Source: Anaerotignum sp. (GTDB taxonomy: Bacteria > Bacillota > Clostridia > Lachnospirales > Anaerotignaceae). From it: a stretch of DNA of 44,227 nucleotides. Shown here in pieces: positions 12,785 through 20,968 of the stretch. The position numbers and the translations under genes are program-made. How positions within the stretch are numbered: position 1 is the first letter of the stretch; each line of letters opens with the position of its first letter. Location of the stretch: positions 1 through 44,227 of the forward strand of contig NZ_JAFUMA010000054.1 in the NCBI RefSeq assembly GCF_017483025.1. Reading direction: 5' to 3'. The notes under the pieces were generated by a model. That model was given only the letters and a program-made list of their open reading frames with translations, searched no databases and was not told the origin of the DNA.

Positions 12785-13684
12785 TTATACACGCAAATGC
12801 TTACGGATAGAAGTAACGCTGCCGATTACCCCCAGCGCTACACCAAATACGATGCCGAAGGGGAACAGGAAACCAAATACATCACCAGTCAGCTTAAACT
12901 GAATGAATTTGATCACGGGCAGATATTCAAAGATAGCACTTGTCACCTTTGCATAAATCGGGAACCCGAGGATCAGAGGCACCAGAGCGCCAACCACACC
13001 AATGATGATACCTTCCACGATAAAGGGCCAGCGAATGAACCAGTCTGTGGCACCCACGTATTTCATGATGTTGATCTCGATACGTCTGTTCATAACAGAA
13101 ATACGGATGGTATTCATAATGATCATAACGGAGATCGCTCCCAGCAGCAGCATAACGATGACGCTGGCTGCACTGAAGATACGGCTTGCCTTCATCAGCA
13201 GTTCTGTTTCCGTCTGACCATGGCGCACGTTATCGATACCGTCTACATTTTCCAGAGCAGTCAGAACGCCGTTCTGGTTTTCGATCTTATCCAGAGAAAT
13301 CTGGAAAGAATGGGACAGTGGATTGTTTTCCTCATCCAGCCCTACAAAAATATCTTCCTCAGCACCCCAGTCCACCTTCAGCTCATCCAAAGCATCCGTA
13401 GGAGAGATATACTGCACGTTTTCCACGTGGTCGATCTTGCTGATCTCGTTTTTCATATTTTCGATCTGTTCCCCTGTCAGTTCCCCCTTCAGGAAAACAG
13501 AGATACCGATGGAATCCTCCATCTGATCAAGCATATACTGGAGGTTGCTCCCTACGCAGTAGGAAAAAGATAAAATAGAGATACAGGCAGCAACGGCAAC
13601 CATGGAAGCCATGGTCATCAGCATGTTCTTTTTCAGACCGCTCAAGCCCTCTCTCAAAAAGTATTTGATTGTACTAGGCTTCAT
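12785..13684 (-). CDS. ftsX: Cell division protein FtsX (ABC-type permease)
   Basis: FtsX is the membrane half of the FtsEX complex, which passes ATP-driven signals across the membrane to activate peptidoglycan hydrolases. The 299-residue protein has the expected four-helix plan: helix 1 near residues 25-45, a large external loop of about 120 residues, and three C-terminal helices, the last before VIGSVTSIRKHLRV. I chose the ATG at 13684 because it follows GGTGG and overlaps the end of ftsE by 11 bases; the frame is open a little further upstream within ftsE. The overlap implies translational coupling. In B. subtilis FtsEX activates CwlO; no partner hydrolase is visible nearby. Confidence 0.95.
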   Translation of the reverse strand: MKPSTIKYFLREGLSGLKKNMLMTMASMVAVAACISILSFSYCVGSNLQYMLDQMEDSIGISVFLKGELTGEQIENMKNEISKIDHVENVQYISPTDALDELKVDWGAEEDIFVGLDEENNPLSHSFQISLDKIENQNGVLTALENVDGIDNVRHGQTETELLMKASRIFSAASVIVMLLLGAISVMIIMNTIRISVMNRRIEINIMKYVGATDWFIRWPFIVEGIIIGVVGALVPLILGFPIYAKVTSAIFEYLPVIKFIQFKLTGDVFGFLFPFGIVFGVALGVIGSVTSIRKHLRV

Positions 13685-14360
13685 CGCTATAACCACCTTT
13701 TTCAATATCTCTTACAATATGACCCTTATTCAGTGTAACAACACGCTTCTGCATGGCGTCTACGATATCTCTCGCATGGGTTGCCATAACGATGGTCGTA
13801 CCACGTTTGTTGATATCATCCAAGAGCTGCATGATACCATCGGCTGTTTCAGGGTCCAGGTTACCTGTAGGTTCGTCACAGATCAGGATAGGGGGGTTAT
13901 TTACGATGGCTCTTGCCAGGGCAGTTCTCTGCTGTTCCCCGCCGGAAAGCTGGTTGGGATAGCTTCTGCCCTTTTTCCCCAGACCTACCAGAGAAAGCAC
14001 CGCGGGTACGTTTCTGCGGATAATTCTGCCGGGGGCCTCGATGACACGCATGGCGAAGGCCACGTTTTCATATACTGTCTTATTGGGCAGCAGGCGGAAA
14101 TCCTGGAACACTACGCCCAGATTGCGGCGCAGATATGGAATCTGCTTTCTGTTCAGGTCATTTGTTTTCACTCTGTTGATGATGATATCCCCTTCGGTAG
14201 GGTCCAGCTCCTTCAGCAGGAGCTTCATCAGTGTGGATTTACCGGAACCGCTGGAACCAACGATGAATACGAATTCACCTTTGTTGATGTGCAGGTTGAT
14301 ATTTTCCACGCCTGTAGAACCATTGGGATATACTTTTGTTACGTTATTCATATGGATCAT
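13674..14360 (-). CDS. ftsE: Cell division ATP-binding protein FtsE
   Basis: FtsE is the ABC ATPase of FtsEX. The 228-residue protein carries Walker A (GSSGSGKST, about residues 36-44), a Q-loop (VVFQDFRLL), the signature LSGGEQQRTALARA and Walker B ILICDEPTGNLD followed by the H-loop ATHA. FtsE-typical features are the TVYENVAFAMRV stretch and the short length. The start at 14360 has GAGGGAGA upstream and gives the usual family length; the open frame extends 38 codons further without support. A sigma-A-type promoter lies about 90 bases upstream. Confidence 0.97.
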   Translation of the reverse strand: MIHMNNVTKVYPNGSTGVENINLHINKGEFVFIVGSSGSGKSTLMKLLLKELDPTEGDIIINRVKTNDLNRKQIPYLRRNLGVVFQDFRLLPNKTVYENVAFAMRVIEAPGRIIRRNVPAVLSLVGLGKKGRSYPNQLSGGEQQRTALARAIVNNPPILICDEPTGNLDPETADGIMQLLDDINKRGTTIVMATHARDIVDAMQKRVVTLNKGHIVRDIEKGGYSDEA

Positions 14361-14445
14361 AACGTATCTCCCTCTTTCTGAAAATTTTACTATTTTTATA
14401 AAAATCCGATGGATTTCTTCTTTTTTCGTCTTTACACAGTAGTAT

Positions 14446-14474
14446 ATTATATCATAACGAAACAGCGGGAACAA
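14446..14474 (-). promoter_or_regulatory. Predicted promoter of ftsEX
   Basis: On the minus strand TTGTTC (14474-14469) is followed after 17 bases by a perfect TATAAT (14451-14446). The distance to the ftsE start is about 85 bases. Confidence 0.65.
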
Positions 14475-14537
14475 GGGGCATAATTCTCACAAATAAGCAG
14501 ATTTTGTTAAAAAAACCTTAATTTTCTATTTTTTCAT

Positions 14538-14564
14538 AAAAAAAGGGCGAGAAAACACTCGCCC
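14538..14564 (-). terminator. Terminator downstream of the CdaR-type regulator
   Basis: On the minus strand GGGCGAG (14564-14558) pairs with CTCGCCC (14551-14545) around a six-base loop and is followed by seven T. It ends the transcript coming from the regulator and the hairpin row, just before the ftsE promoter. Confidence 0.85.
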
Positions 14565-14595
14565 TCATTGTTTTTATGCAATTATAAGCGGAAGG

Positions 14596-14707
14596 GTTCG
14601 GGAAACAAAGCGTTTCCTGAACGAAACCCACAGGAGGAATTCACTTCCTTCGAGGAGAACAGATCTGTTCATACTTCTGTCTATCCCGTCAAAATCCTGA
14701 TTTTGAC
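14596..14707. other. Row of four hairpins between cdaR and its terminator
   Basis: Four consecutive inverted repeats fill this non-coding stretch. (1) 14596-14606 pairs with 14612-14622: 11 bp with one wobble and a five-base loop. (2) AGGAA 14635-14639 with TTCCT 14645-14649. (3) GAACAGATCTGTTC at 14657-14670 is a perfect 14-base palindrome. (4) 14688-14695 pairs with 14700-14707: 8 bp and a four-base loop, extendable by one pair. With the terminator at 14545-14564 this makes five stems in about 165 bases. It could be a structured 3' UTR, a small RNA, or a mobile-repeat remnant; I do not recognise it. Confidence 0.5.
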
Positions 14708-14729
14708 CAACGGAGAGCGAAGCTACCCG

Positions 14730-15821
14730 TTAATACGCCATTCTGTCCATGTAAATCATGTACTTGCTTACCATCAGCGTGATCTTGAAGATGATCGCAT
14801 CGTCAAAGTTTCTCAGATCCAGCCCTGTCATCTTCTGCAGCTTATCCAGTCTGTAAACCAGTGTATTTCTGTGGATATACAGCTGACGGCTGGTTTCGGA
14901 TACGTTCAGGTTGTTTTCGAAGAATTTATTCACTGTTGCCAGTGTTTCATCGTCGAAGTCATCCATTGTCAGGCCGTGCAGCACTTCTTTAATGAACATA
15001 CGGCACAGAGGCAGAGGCAGCTGATAGATCAGACGACCGATACCCAGTTTTTCGTAGTTCACGATATATTTGTCTGTTTCGAAGATCTTGCCAACTTCCA
15101 GAGCCATTTTGGCTTCCTTATAGGAACGGGAAACGTCCTTCAGATCGCTTACGATGGTGCCGCTGGAAATATAAACATGGCTGTTTGTTTCCGCGTTCAG
15201 TGTTTCTTCGATGGTTCTTGCAATGCGGTCGATCTCTTCCGCTGTTTCCTTGTCACGCAGTTCTTTTACCAGAATGATGCTGTGTTCATCCACTGCAGTT
15301 ACGAAATCCTTTGTTTTTGCAGGGAAAATGCTGCGCACGATCTCTACCACGTTCATTTCCTTATCAATATTTGTTTCGATCAGGTAAACGATGCGGTGTA
15401 CGTTATTTTCGATGTGCAGTTTTTTCGCACGGCTATAGATATCCACCAGCAGCAGGTTATCCAGCAGCAGGTTTTTGATGAAATTGTCTTTATCGTATCT
15501 TTCCTTATATGCAACCAGCAGGCTCTGGATCTGGAATGCGGCGATCTTGCCGATCTGATAGCCGGATTCATCCTCGCCCTTTACCTGGATCACATATTCG
15601 GGCACGCCGTTATCGTAAATTTTAAAATACTGATAGCCCAGGATCAGCTGGCTTTCCGCAGGGGAACTAATGAAATTTTCAACAGCGTCGATCTGACGAC
15701 CGATCATATTTTCTTCTGTAGTGGCAATTACCTTGCCTTCCTTTTCCACTACGCTCAATTCTTTGCGTGTAATGCTTTTCAGTCCATCAATGGTACTCTG
15801 CAAAATTTGATTTGAAATCAT
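14730..15821 (-). CDS. CdaR/PucR-family transcriptional regulator
   Basis: This 363-residue cytoplasmic regulator has the three-part plan of CdaR-type (sugar diacid) regulators. An N-terminal recognition domain covers about residues 1-130 (MISNQILQSTIDGLKSI, then IGRQIDAVENFI). A GGDEF-like middle domain follows at about 140-270, and a PucR C-terminal helix-turn-helix at about 305-355 reads NVSETSRQLYIHRNTLVYRL. The CdaR family responds to diacids such as glycerate or glucarate in other bacteria, but no diacid genes are next to it, so the effector here is unknown. I chose the ATG at 15821 with TGAGGTGAGG upstream; a GTG at 15830 in frame is also possible. It stands alone between a YitT gene and ftsE. 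Confidence 0.88.
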   Translation of the reverse strand: MISNQILQSTIDGLKSITRKELSVVEKEGKVIATTEENMIGRQIDAVENFISSPAESQLILGYQYFKIYDNGVPEYVIQVKGEDESGYQIGKIAAFQIQSLLVAYKERYDKDNFIKNLLLDNLLLVDIYSRAKKLHIENNVHRIVYLIETNIDKEMNVVEIVRSIFPAKTKDFVTAVDEHSIILVKELRDKETAEEIDRIARTIEETLNAETNSHVYISSGTIVSDLKDVSRSYKEAKMALEVGKIFETDKYIVNYEKLGIGRLIYQLPLPLCRMFIKEVLHGLTMDDFDDETLATVNKFFENNLNVSETSRQLYIHRNTLVYRLDKLQKMTGLDLRNFDDAIIFKITLMVSKYMIYMDRMAY

Positions 15822-15983
15822 CGTCCTCACCTCAATACTTTTTCTGTTTCCTTCCCAACGAATTCTTGTCTTTTTTTACTGTAAAAATTGCCTAAAAACC
15901 TCTTTTTGCGGAAGTATCAAATTCACCTAAGCCCATTTTATAACAAAATGACAAAAAAAGAAAGAGGAAAGTGTAAAAAAACA

Positions 15984-16033
15984 GTAAAAATCTCTTCCAA
16001 CTTGATTTTTACATAAAAACAGGGCCCGTTTTT
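15984..16033 (-). promoter_or_regulatory. Two adjacent inverted repeats upstream of the CdaR-type gene
   Basis: GTAAAAATC (15984-15992) and GATTTTTAC (16004-16012) form a perfect 9-bp inverted repeat with an 11-base spacer. Immediately next to it AAAAAC (16015-16020) and GTTTTT (16028-16033) enclose GGGCCC, which may act as a weak terminator for the yitT transcript. The first repeat could be an operator for the regulator. The remaining bases of 15822-16108 are AT-rich with no gene. Confidence 0.35.
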
Positions 16034-16108
16034 TATGGAAACTGACCCTTGATTTCCTCTGATTGGGACAAAAAAAGTATATTTCCATGCCAAATCAAAC
16101 GTCATTTT

Positions 16109-16960
16109 TTACTTTCCCGAGAAGCCCTTACCCAAAACTTCCCGGATATCTGTCAAAAGGAAAAAGGCGTTTCGGTCGATATTCATAATAATGCTTTTGG
16201 CCAAGTGGACCTCTTTTTGCGAAAAAACACAAAAGAGCACTTCCCGTCCTTCTCCCGTGTACTTTCCCGTTGCTGAAAACGCCGTCACCCCTCTGCGCAA
16301 TTCTGACAAAAGGGCCGCTGCGATCTCTTCATTTTTATCGGAAATGATCCATGCTGCCTTGGCATAATTCGTCCCCTCTATCACCCAATCAATAAACTGA
16401 TCGGTGATATAGACAGCCAAAATCGCGTACAATCCCAGTTCCACGCCGAATAGCCCGATCCCTGCCAGAATGATCGCGGCATCCAGAATAAAAATAAATT
16501 TTGAGACGGAAATAGAGCGGAATTTCATATTTAACAGGGTCGCCGCCAGCTCCACACCGCCCGTTGTAGAATCCGCCGAAAGCACTAGCCCCAGCCCAAC
16601 GCCCAGGGCTGCCCCGCCATAGACCGCTGCCAGGAGAGGATCACTGCTGTATAAGGGAAAGAAGCCCTCTACAAACAGCATCAGAGAAAACAACACTGCC
16701 GTCAGGGCGCTGCGCCCCACAAATGCCCTGCCTTTCAGCTTCCAGGCAATCAAAAAAAGAGGGAGGTTCCCCACGATGTTCACGAACCAAAGGGGTATAT
16801 GCACGCCAAACCGTGCCGATGTCCATTCATCCAGCATAATGCCGATGCCAGTGATGCCGCCGGCGACTAAGTCCGCATGTTCGAAAAACCCCTCTGCGCC
16901 AACAGCCATCAAGGCCGTACCGGCGATCAGACAGAACCAGTCCCTCTTTTTTAAATTCAT
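16109..16960 (-). CDS. YitT-family membrane protein (DUF161 + DUF2179)
   Basis: This 283-residue protein has five to six hydrophobic segments in its first 200 residues and a soluble C-terminal DUF2179 domain (about 205-270, with a small alpha/beta pattern and YTGEGREVLFCVF). The YitT hallmark GGITGIGIML lies near residue 35 and DSTTGGVELAA near residue 130. Family function is unknown; the C-terminal domain resembles ligand-binding ferredoxin-like folds. Of two adjacent ATG codons I take the second (16960), five bases after GAGG. It follows tagA by only 34 bases and probably ends the same transcript, but a link to polymer synthesis is not established. Confidence 0.88.
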   Translation of the reverse strand: MNLKKRDWFCLIAGTALMAVGAEGFFEHADLVAGGITGIGIMLDEWTSARFGVHIPLWFVNIVGNLPLFLIAWKLKGRAFVGRSALTAVLFSLMLFVEGFFPLYSSDPLLAAVYGGAALGVGLGLVLSADSTTGGVELAATLLNMKFRSISVSKFIFILDAAIILAGIGLFGVELGLYAILAVYITDQFIDWVIEGTNYAKAAWIISDKNEEIAAALLSELRRGVTAFSATGKYTGEGREVLFCVFSQKEVHLAKSIIMNIDRNAFFLLTDIREVLGKGFSGK

Positions 16961-16994
16961 CATATCCTCACGTCCCTTTCAGGACGCTTTTCTT

Positions 16995-17729
16995 TTACGC
17001 CTTGCGTCCCTTTGTTTTCAGGACTGTCAGCGCAAATTTAGGCAGCCGCATCATGCGTCTCCATCTTGTAGGCTGTGTGATAAGGCGGTGGAACCATTCC
17101 AGACCAAGCTTCTGGAAGATCTTTGGCGCTCTCTTCACATTGCCCGCCATTACGTCGAAACTGCCGCCAACGCCGATGGCTACCTTTGCCCCAACCAGAC
17201 GGATATTATCATAGATCCATTTTTCCTGCTTGGGTGCGCCCAATCCTACTAACAGTATGGACGGAGATTTTGTTTTTATGTCCTGGATGATTTTCTTTTC
17301 TTCTTTTTCATCGAAGTAACCATTATGGACACCAACGATTTTCAAACCAGGATATTTTTTCATCATTTTTCTTGCCGCTGTGGAAGCCACACCGGGGGCG
17401 CCGCCAAAGAAATAGAAGGTTTCCCCTGTCGCCGCCAGTTCAGCCATCAGGTTCTGGGTCAGGTCATAGCCTGCCACACGTTCTGTCAGGCGGGTCTCGC
17501 TGTATTTAGATGCCCATACAACGCCGATGCCATCAGGAACGACCATATCCGCTTCCTTCAGAATATTCATCAGCTCTCTGTCCTTCTGGGCTTCCATAAC
17601 GATCTCGGGATTGGGTGTGCAAATGAAGTGCTGCCCCTCTTCTGTCAGCATTTTTTTCGCCTTGGCTACCGCCTGCTCCATTGTCACTGCATCAAAAGGT
17701 ACCCCTAATACATGTGTTTTTTTACTCAT
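16995..17729 (-). CDS. tagA: WecB/TagA/CpsF-family glycosyltransferase
   Basis: TagA-type GT26 enzymes transfer N-acetylmannosamine (or a related sugar) from UDP to undecaprenyl-PP-GlcNAc on the inner face of the membrane, an early committed step of wall teichoic acid or secondary cell-wall polymer synthesis. The 244-residue protein shows the family signatures: CTPNPEIVMEA with Thr38 and Asn40, VVPDGIGVVWAS with the catalytic-base candidate Asp66, FYFFGGAPG, LLVGLGAPKQEKWI and GVGGSFDVMAG. The C-terminal basic appendage (LEWFHRLITQPTRWRRM) that completes the active site at the membrane is present. The ATG at 17729 fits the AGGGGTG site; a GTG at 17738 is the alternative. It starts 14 bases after the csaB fusion gene, within the polymer operon. 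Confidence 0.92.
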   Translation of the reverse strand: MSKKTHVLGVPFDAVTMEQAVAKAKKMLTEEGQHFICTPNPEIVMEAQKDRELMNILKEADMVVPDGIGVVWASKYSETRLTERVAGYDLTQNLMAELAATGETFYFFGGAPGVASTAARKMMKKYPGLKIVGVHNGYFDEKEEKKIIQDIKTKSPSILLVGLGAPKQEKWIYDNIRLVGAKVAIGVGGSFDVMAGNVKRAPKIFQKLGLEWFHRLITQPTRWRRMMRLPKFALTVLKTKGRKA

Positions 17730-17743
17730 ACCAAACACCCCTT

Positions 17744-19987
17744 TTATTTCTTTCTGCGTTCCAACAGTTTTACCAGATATTTTTCATTTCTGTGGGCCAT
17801 CTTTTCCAGTTCTCTTTCCTTCTGTTCCAGCTTCGCCACATAAGTATCCTTGTTATTGATAACATCATCCACCAGCGCCAGTGTTTCCCCTTTGTCAAAT
17901 TCCTTCAGCTTGCCGCCGCTGGGCATATCCAGTTTTTCCAGATAATATTCGATCTTGGGATCGTAAATGAAGCCGATGAGAGGCACCCGCTGTCTTGCAG
18001 CAAAGATCAGTGTATGCAGACGCATGCTCAGGATGAAATCTGCCTGGGAAATGATACCCATTACTTCGTAGGGAGAATAGTTGCCCTTTAAAATATAAGC
18101 ATCCTGCTTCATTTTCTTGCGTACTTTTTCGCTGACAGTGATATCATGGGGCATCTGCATGCCCAGGAACACGATATTTCTGTTATATTTATCCACGATG
18201 GTATCACACATTTCCGCAAAGTTGCCAATGAATTTATCCATATCTTTCCAGTTCCGCACGGAAACCACCACTACGGGCTTATCCATAGGCACACCTTCTT
18301 CCCTCAGGATGGCCCGGGCTTCTTCCCCGCTGATACCATCCATAGTAAATACAGGGTCAGCTGTAACAAAGCACTTCTTGGGATTTACACCCATGGAAAG
18401 GAGTTCTTCATAGGAATTTTCTTCTCTCAGGGTGATCAGGTCTGCCTTATTGACCACCTGCTTTACCAGTCTGCGGTTGGTCTTGCCGGAAACAGGGCCG
18501 ATGCCGTTGGCATAGAGCATTACCTTTTTACGCATCATCTTCGCCGTCGCTGTAATGGATAGATAATACATCAGGGAGCGGGTGGAAGTGCTGTCCTGCA
18601 GGAGAGAACCGCCGCCGGAAAGAAGCACATCGCATTTTCTGATGGCATGGAACACATCTCGGAAACCAAAACGGTAAACCGCTTCAATGCCGTATTTTTC
18701 CTTTGTTTCCTCAGGCTTATTGGACAAAACAGTGATGTGGTAATTATCGCCCATTTCCTGAATATTTTTATGCATAGAAAGCATGATGGCTTCGTCGCCT
18801 GTGTTGTTGAAGCCATAGTAGCCGCTCATCACCACATTATACTGGGGCACATGGCTTTCCTTCCATGCCGCATTATAGGCACGAACGCAGTCCCCTGCCA
18901 TTTTTGTTACGGAATAATATTCAAAGATGACCTGTCTGCCGTAAGCACCCATTTTCTGGCGTTCTTCGTCTGTCAGATCGTTGAAGGCATGTACCACATC
19001 TCTGTAGAGCAGTTCTTCACTGGAAAGCTCACAGCCACGACAGCAGAAGTTATTTTCCTGGGCCAGTTCCAGTTTATCCTCTGCAAACAGACCGATATAG
19101 CCTTCGTTGCCGGCAACGATAACGGGTTTTTCCGCCGCCATGGCTTCCAGAGCCGCACGGCTTACGCCAACGAATACATCACCCACAGCTACCAGTTCAT
19201 TGATGTCTGTTCTGCCGCCTGTCATGGTGATACATTCTCTGCCGATGGTTTCATTGGCTTCCTTTGTTTTTTCTACCAATTCATCATATACATCACCGCC
19301 GCCGACGATCAGCATACGCAGGCCGGGAATGGCTTTCGCCAGCTTAGGCCCCAGGGCGATCAGCTGTCTTGCCACCAGGGCGCGGCTTTCGTCCATACGG
19401 CTGACATACACCAATGTAGGTTCTTCTTCCTTCAGGCCAAATTCTGCACGAATTTTAGACTGGTCTGTGTTGGGAGAGAATTTTTCTGTATCGATGCCGT
19501 TGATGGTCACGAAAATATCTTCATAACGCACACGATAGTTTTCCATCAGATAATCACGAATATCATCGCTGACCGCAACCACCTTCTGGCCCCAGTTGGA
19601 AATATATTTCAGGCCCATGCCTGTATAAAATACCCAGTGGGCAGATGTTACGAAAGTGAATGTATTCTTCATGGTCGCCTTCAGAAGACCGCAGACGAAG
19701 CTGGGGATTCTGGCATGGGAATGGACGATATCCACTTTTTCTTTCTTGATGATCTTTCCCAGCATGAAATAGGATCGAGCCATTTTGAATACGTTTCTCT
19801 GGTTCAGGGGCACCTGATAATGTTTGATGCCTGCTTCCGCCAGTTCCTTTTCATAGACGCCCCCGTTGGAAGCAACGATGATGTCATAGCCCTGTTTTTT
19901 CAGTTCCTTGGAAAGTTCCACAACGTGGGTCTCCGCCCCGCCGATCTCCAGCCCCATCAGAGCCATCAAAATTTTATACTTCTTCAT
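17744..19987 (-). CDS. csaB: Fusion of GT4 glycosyltransferase and CsaB polysaccharide pyruvyltransferase
   Basis: This 747-residue cytoplasmic protein joins two enzymes. Residues 1-375 form a GT-B glycosyltransferase of family 4: GLEIGGAETHVVELSKEL at the acceptor side and SRAALEAMAAEKPVIVAG in the donor-binding half. Residues from about 383 form a complete CsaB domain beginning SGYYGFNNTGDEAI, with LLSGGGSLLQD, ANGIGPV and the late SMRLHTLIFA motif. CsaB adds a ketal pyruvate from PEP to N-acetylmannosamine residues of secondary cell-wall polymers; SLH-domain proteins bind the pyruvylated polymer. CsaB is usually a separate protein of about 360 residues. The join is seamless and in frame. 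It lies 14 bases after the second DUF4330 gene, directly before tagA. The symbol applies to the C-terminal half only. Confidence 0.9.
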   Translation of the reverse strand: MKKYKILMALMGLEIGGAETHVVELSKELKKQGYDIIVASNGGVYEKELAEAGIKHYQVPLNQRNVFKMARSYFMLGKIIKKEKVDIVHSHARIPSFVCGLLKATMKNTFTFVTSAHWVFYTGMGLKYISNWGQKVVAVSDDIRDYLMENYRVRYEDIFVTINGIDTEKFSPNTDQSKIRAEFGLKEEEPTLVYVSRMDESRALVARQLIALGPKLAKAIPGLRMLIVGGGDVYDELVEKTKEANETIGRECITMTGGRTDINELVAVGDVFVGVSRAALEAMAAEKPVIVAGNEGYIGLFAEDKLELAQENNFCCRGCELSSEELLYRDVVHAFNDLTDEERQKMGAYGRQVIFEYYSVTKMAGDCVRAYNAAWKESHVPQYNVVMSGYYGFNNTGDEAIMLSMHKNIQEMGDNYHITVLSNKPEETKEKYGIEAVYRFGFRDVFHAIRKCDVLLSGGGSLLQDSTSTRSLMYYLSITATAKMMRKKVMLYANGIGPVSGKTNRRLVKQVVNKADLITLREENSYEELLSMGVNPKKCFVTADPVFTMDGISGEEARAILREEGVPMDKPVVVVSVRNWKDMDKFIGNFAEMCDTIVDKYNRNIVFLGMQMPHDITVSEKVRKKMKQDAYILKGNYSPYEVMGIISQADFILSMRLHTLIFAARQRVPLIGFIYDPKIEYYLEKLDMPSGGKLKEFDKGETLALVDDVINNKDTYVAKLEQKERELEKMAHRNEKYLVKLLERRKK

Positions 19988-20001
19988 GTTTTAACCCCCA
20001 C

Positions 20002-20478
20002 TTATTCGCTGATGCTTGTGATCTTCATAACGGGTTTCGCATATTTTGTCACCACATTCATTTCAGAATTGGCTTTCATTTCCACAACGCCTTCCACGAA
20101 ATAGCCCTCTTCCTTTTCAATGACAGGGCCTTCGATGGTCAGTGTGATGCTGTAATAATCAGGGTATTCCACTTCTGTCACACTGCCATTATCGGCGATC
20201 ACACTTTTCATGTAAGGTTCATGGCTCACACCAGTAATGGTACCGATGCAGATGCCCGTTTTTTCATCGTAAACCTTGTCCCCTTCATGGAGAGCATTGA
20301 CTGTCGCCATACGTACCTCATCAATGAATGCTGTATAGGCTCTCTGTTCTTCGGAAGCATCCACCCCGGAGGATTCTGTTTTGTTCACCACGCCGAATTT
20401 CAGCACCGCAACCGCGGCCAGCACGATCACAACTACGATAATGAGGATATCTACAATATTAGGTTTTCTCTTTGCCAT
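20002..20478 (-). CDS. DUF4330 single-pass membrane protein (second copy)
   Basis: This 158-residue protein has a short basic cytoplasmic start (MAKRKPN), one membrane helix at about residues 9-30, and an external beta-rich domain. It belongs to the DUF4330 type, like its neighbour upstream: both share a helix after NIVDI and an external domain with repeated T-x-E/V strands and a G-x-V-E-x-K ending. Function is unknown. The ATG at 20478 lies one base after the upstream stop and is served by GGTGAG; an in-frame ATG at 20490 has no room for a ribosome binding site. Location between two glycosyltransferases in an operon with a flippase and polymerase suggests an extracytoplasmic accessory role in polymer assembly or length control, but that is inference. 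Confidence 0.75.
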   Translation of the reverse strand: MAKRKPNIVDILIIVVVIVLAAVAVLKFGVVNKTESSGVDASEEQRAYTAFIDEVRMATVNALHEGDKVYDEKTGICIGTITGVSHEPYMKSVIADNGSVTEVEYPDYYSITLTIEGPVIEKEEGYFVEGVVEMKANSEMNVVTKYAKPVMKITSISE

Positions 20479-20479
20479 A

Positions 20480-20968
20480 TCACTCACCATCCCTTACTTC
20501 CACAACAATGCCCTTGAAAGCATAGCCTTTGCCTTTGACATTCAGTTCCATGCCGACCTTTACCGTTGTGCCTTCCACTGTGATGTCTTTTTCTGTTTCT
20601 GTACCATTGCCTTCAATGGTCACGTAAATGTTATCGTAATTTTCCACAGGCACTTTTTCATATTTGCCTGTAGCTCTGTTGAACATGGTTTCTGTGAAAG
20701 GTTCCACCGTTACGTCCTTAACCACGCCCAGATACGCAGAAGTGGAGCTGTTGTAAGCATTGCCGCCTACCACAGGGAAATTGCCTGTTTCATCCAGCAC
20801 TTCCTGCCCCATCACCACATAGGAATAGATTTTTGTTTCCGCCGCTGTATCCGCCCCGTCATTGCCGCCCAGGAACATCTTCGCCCCGACGATGCCGACC
20901 ACGATGACCAGCAGGATCAATATGATATCCACGATATTGAAAATACCGAATAATTTCTTACTTTTCAT
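20480..20968 (-). CDS. DUF4330 single-pass membrane protein (first copy)
   Basis: This 162-residue protein has the same layout as the gene after it: a short cytoplasmic tail, FNIVDIILILLVIVVGIVG as the membrane helix (about residues 10-30), and an external domain of about 125 residues. The two external domains are clearly diverged, so this is an old tandem pair, not a recent duplication. The start at 20968 has GGAGG eight bases upstream and overlaps the preceding glycosyltransferase stop by four bases (ATGA). Its own stop is followed after one base by the next start. Such tight coupling suggests both products act together, possibly as a heteromer. No catalytic motif is visible. Confidence 0.75.
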   Translation of the reverse strand: MKSKKLFGIFNIVDIILILLVIVVGIVGAKMFLGGNDGADTAAETKIYSYVVMGQEVLDETGNFPVVGGNAYNSSTSAYLGVVKDVTVEPFTETMFNRATGKYEKVPVENYDNIYVTIEGNGTETEKDITVEGTTVKVGMELNVKGKGYAFKGIVVEVRDGE

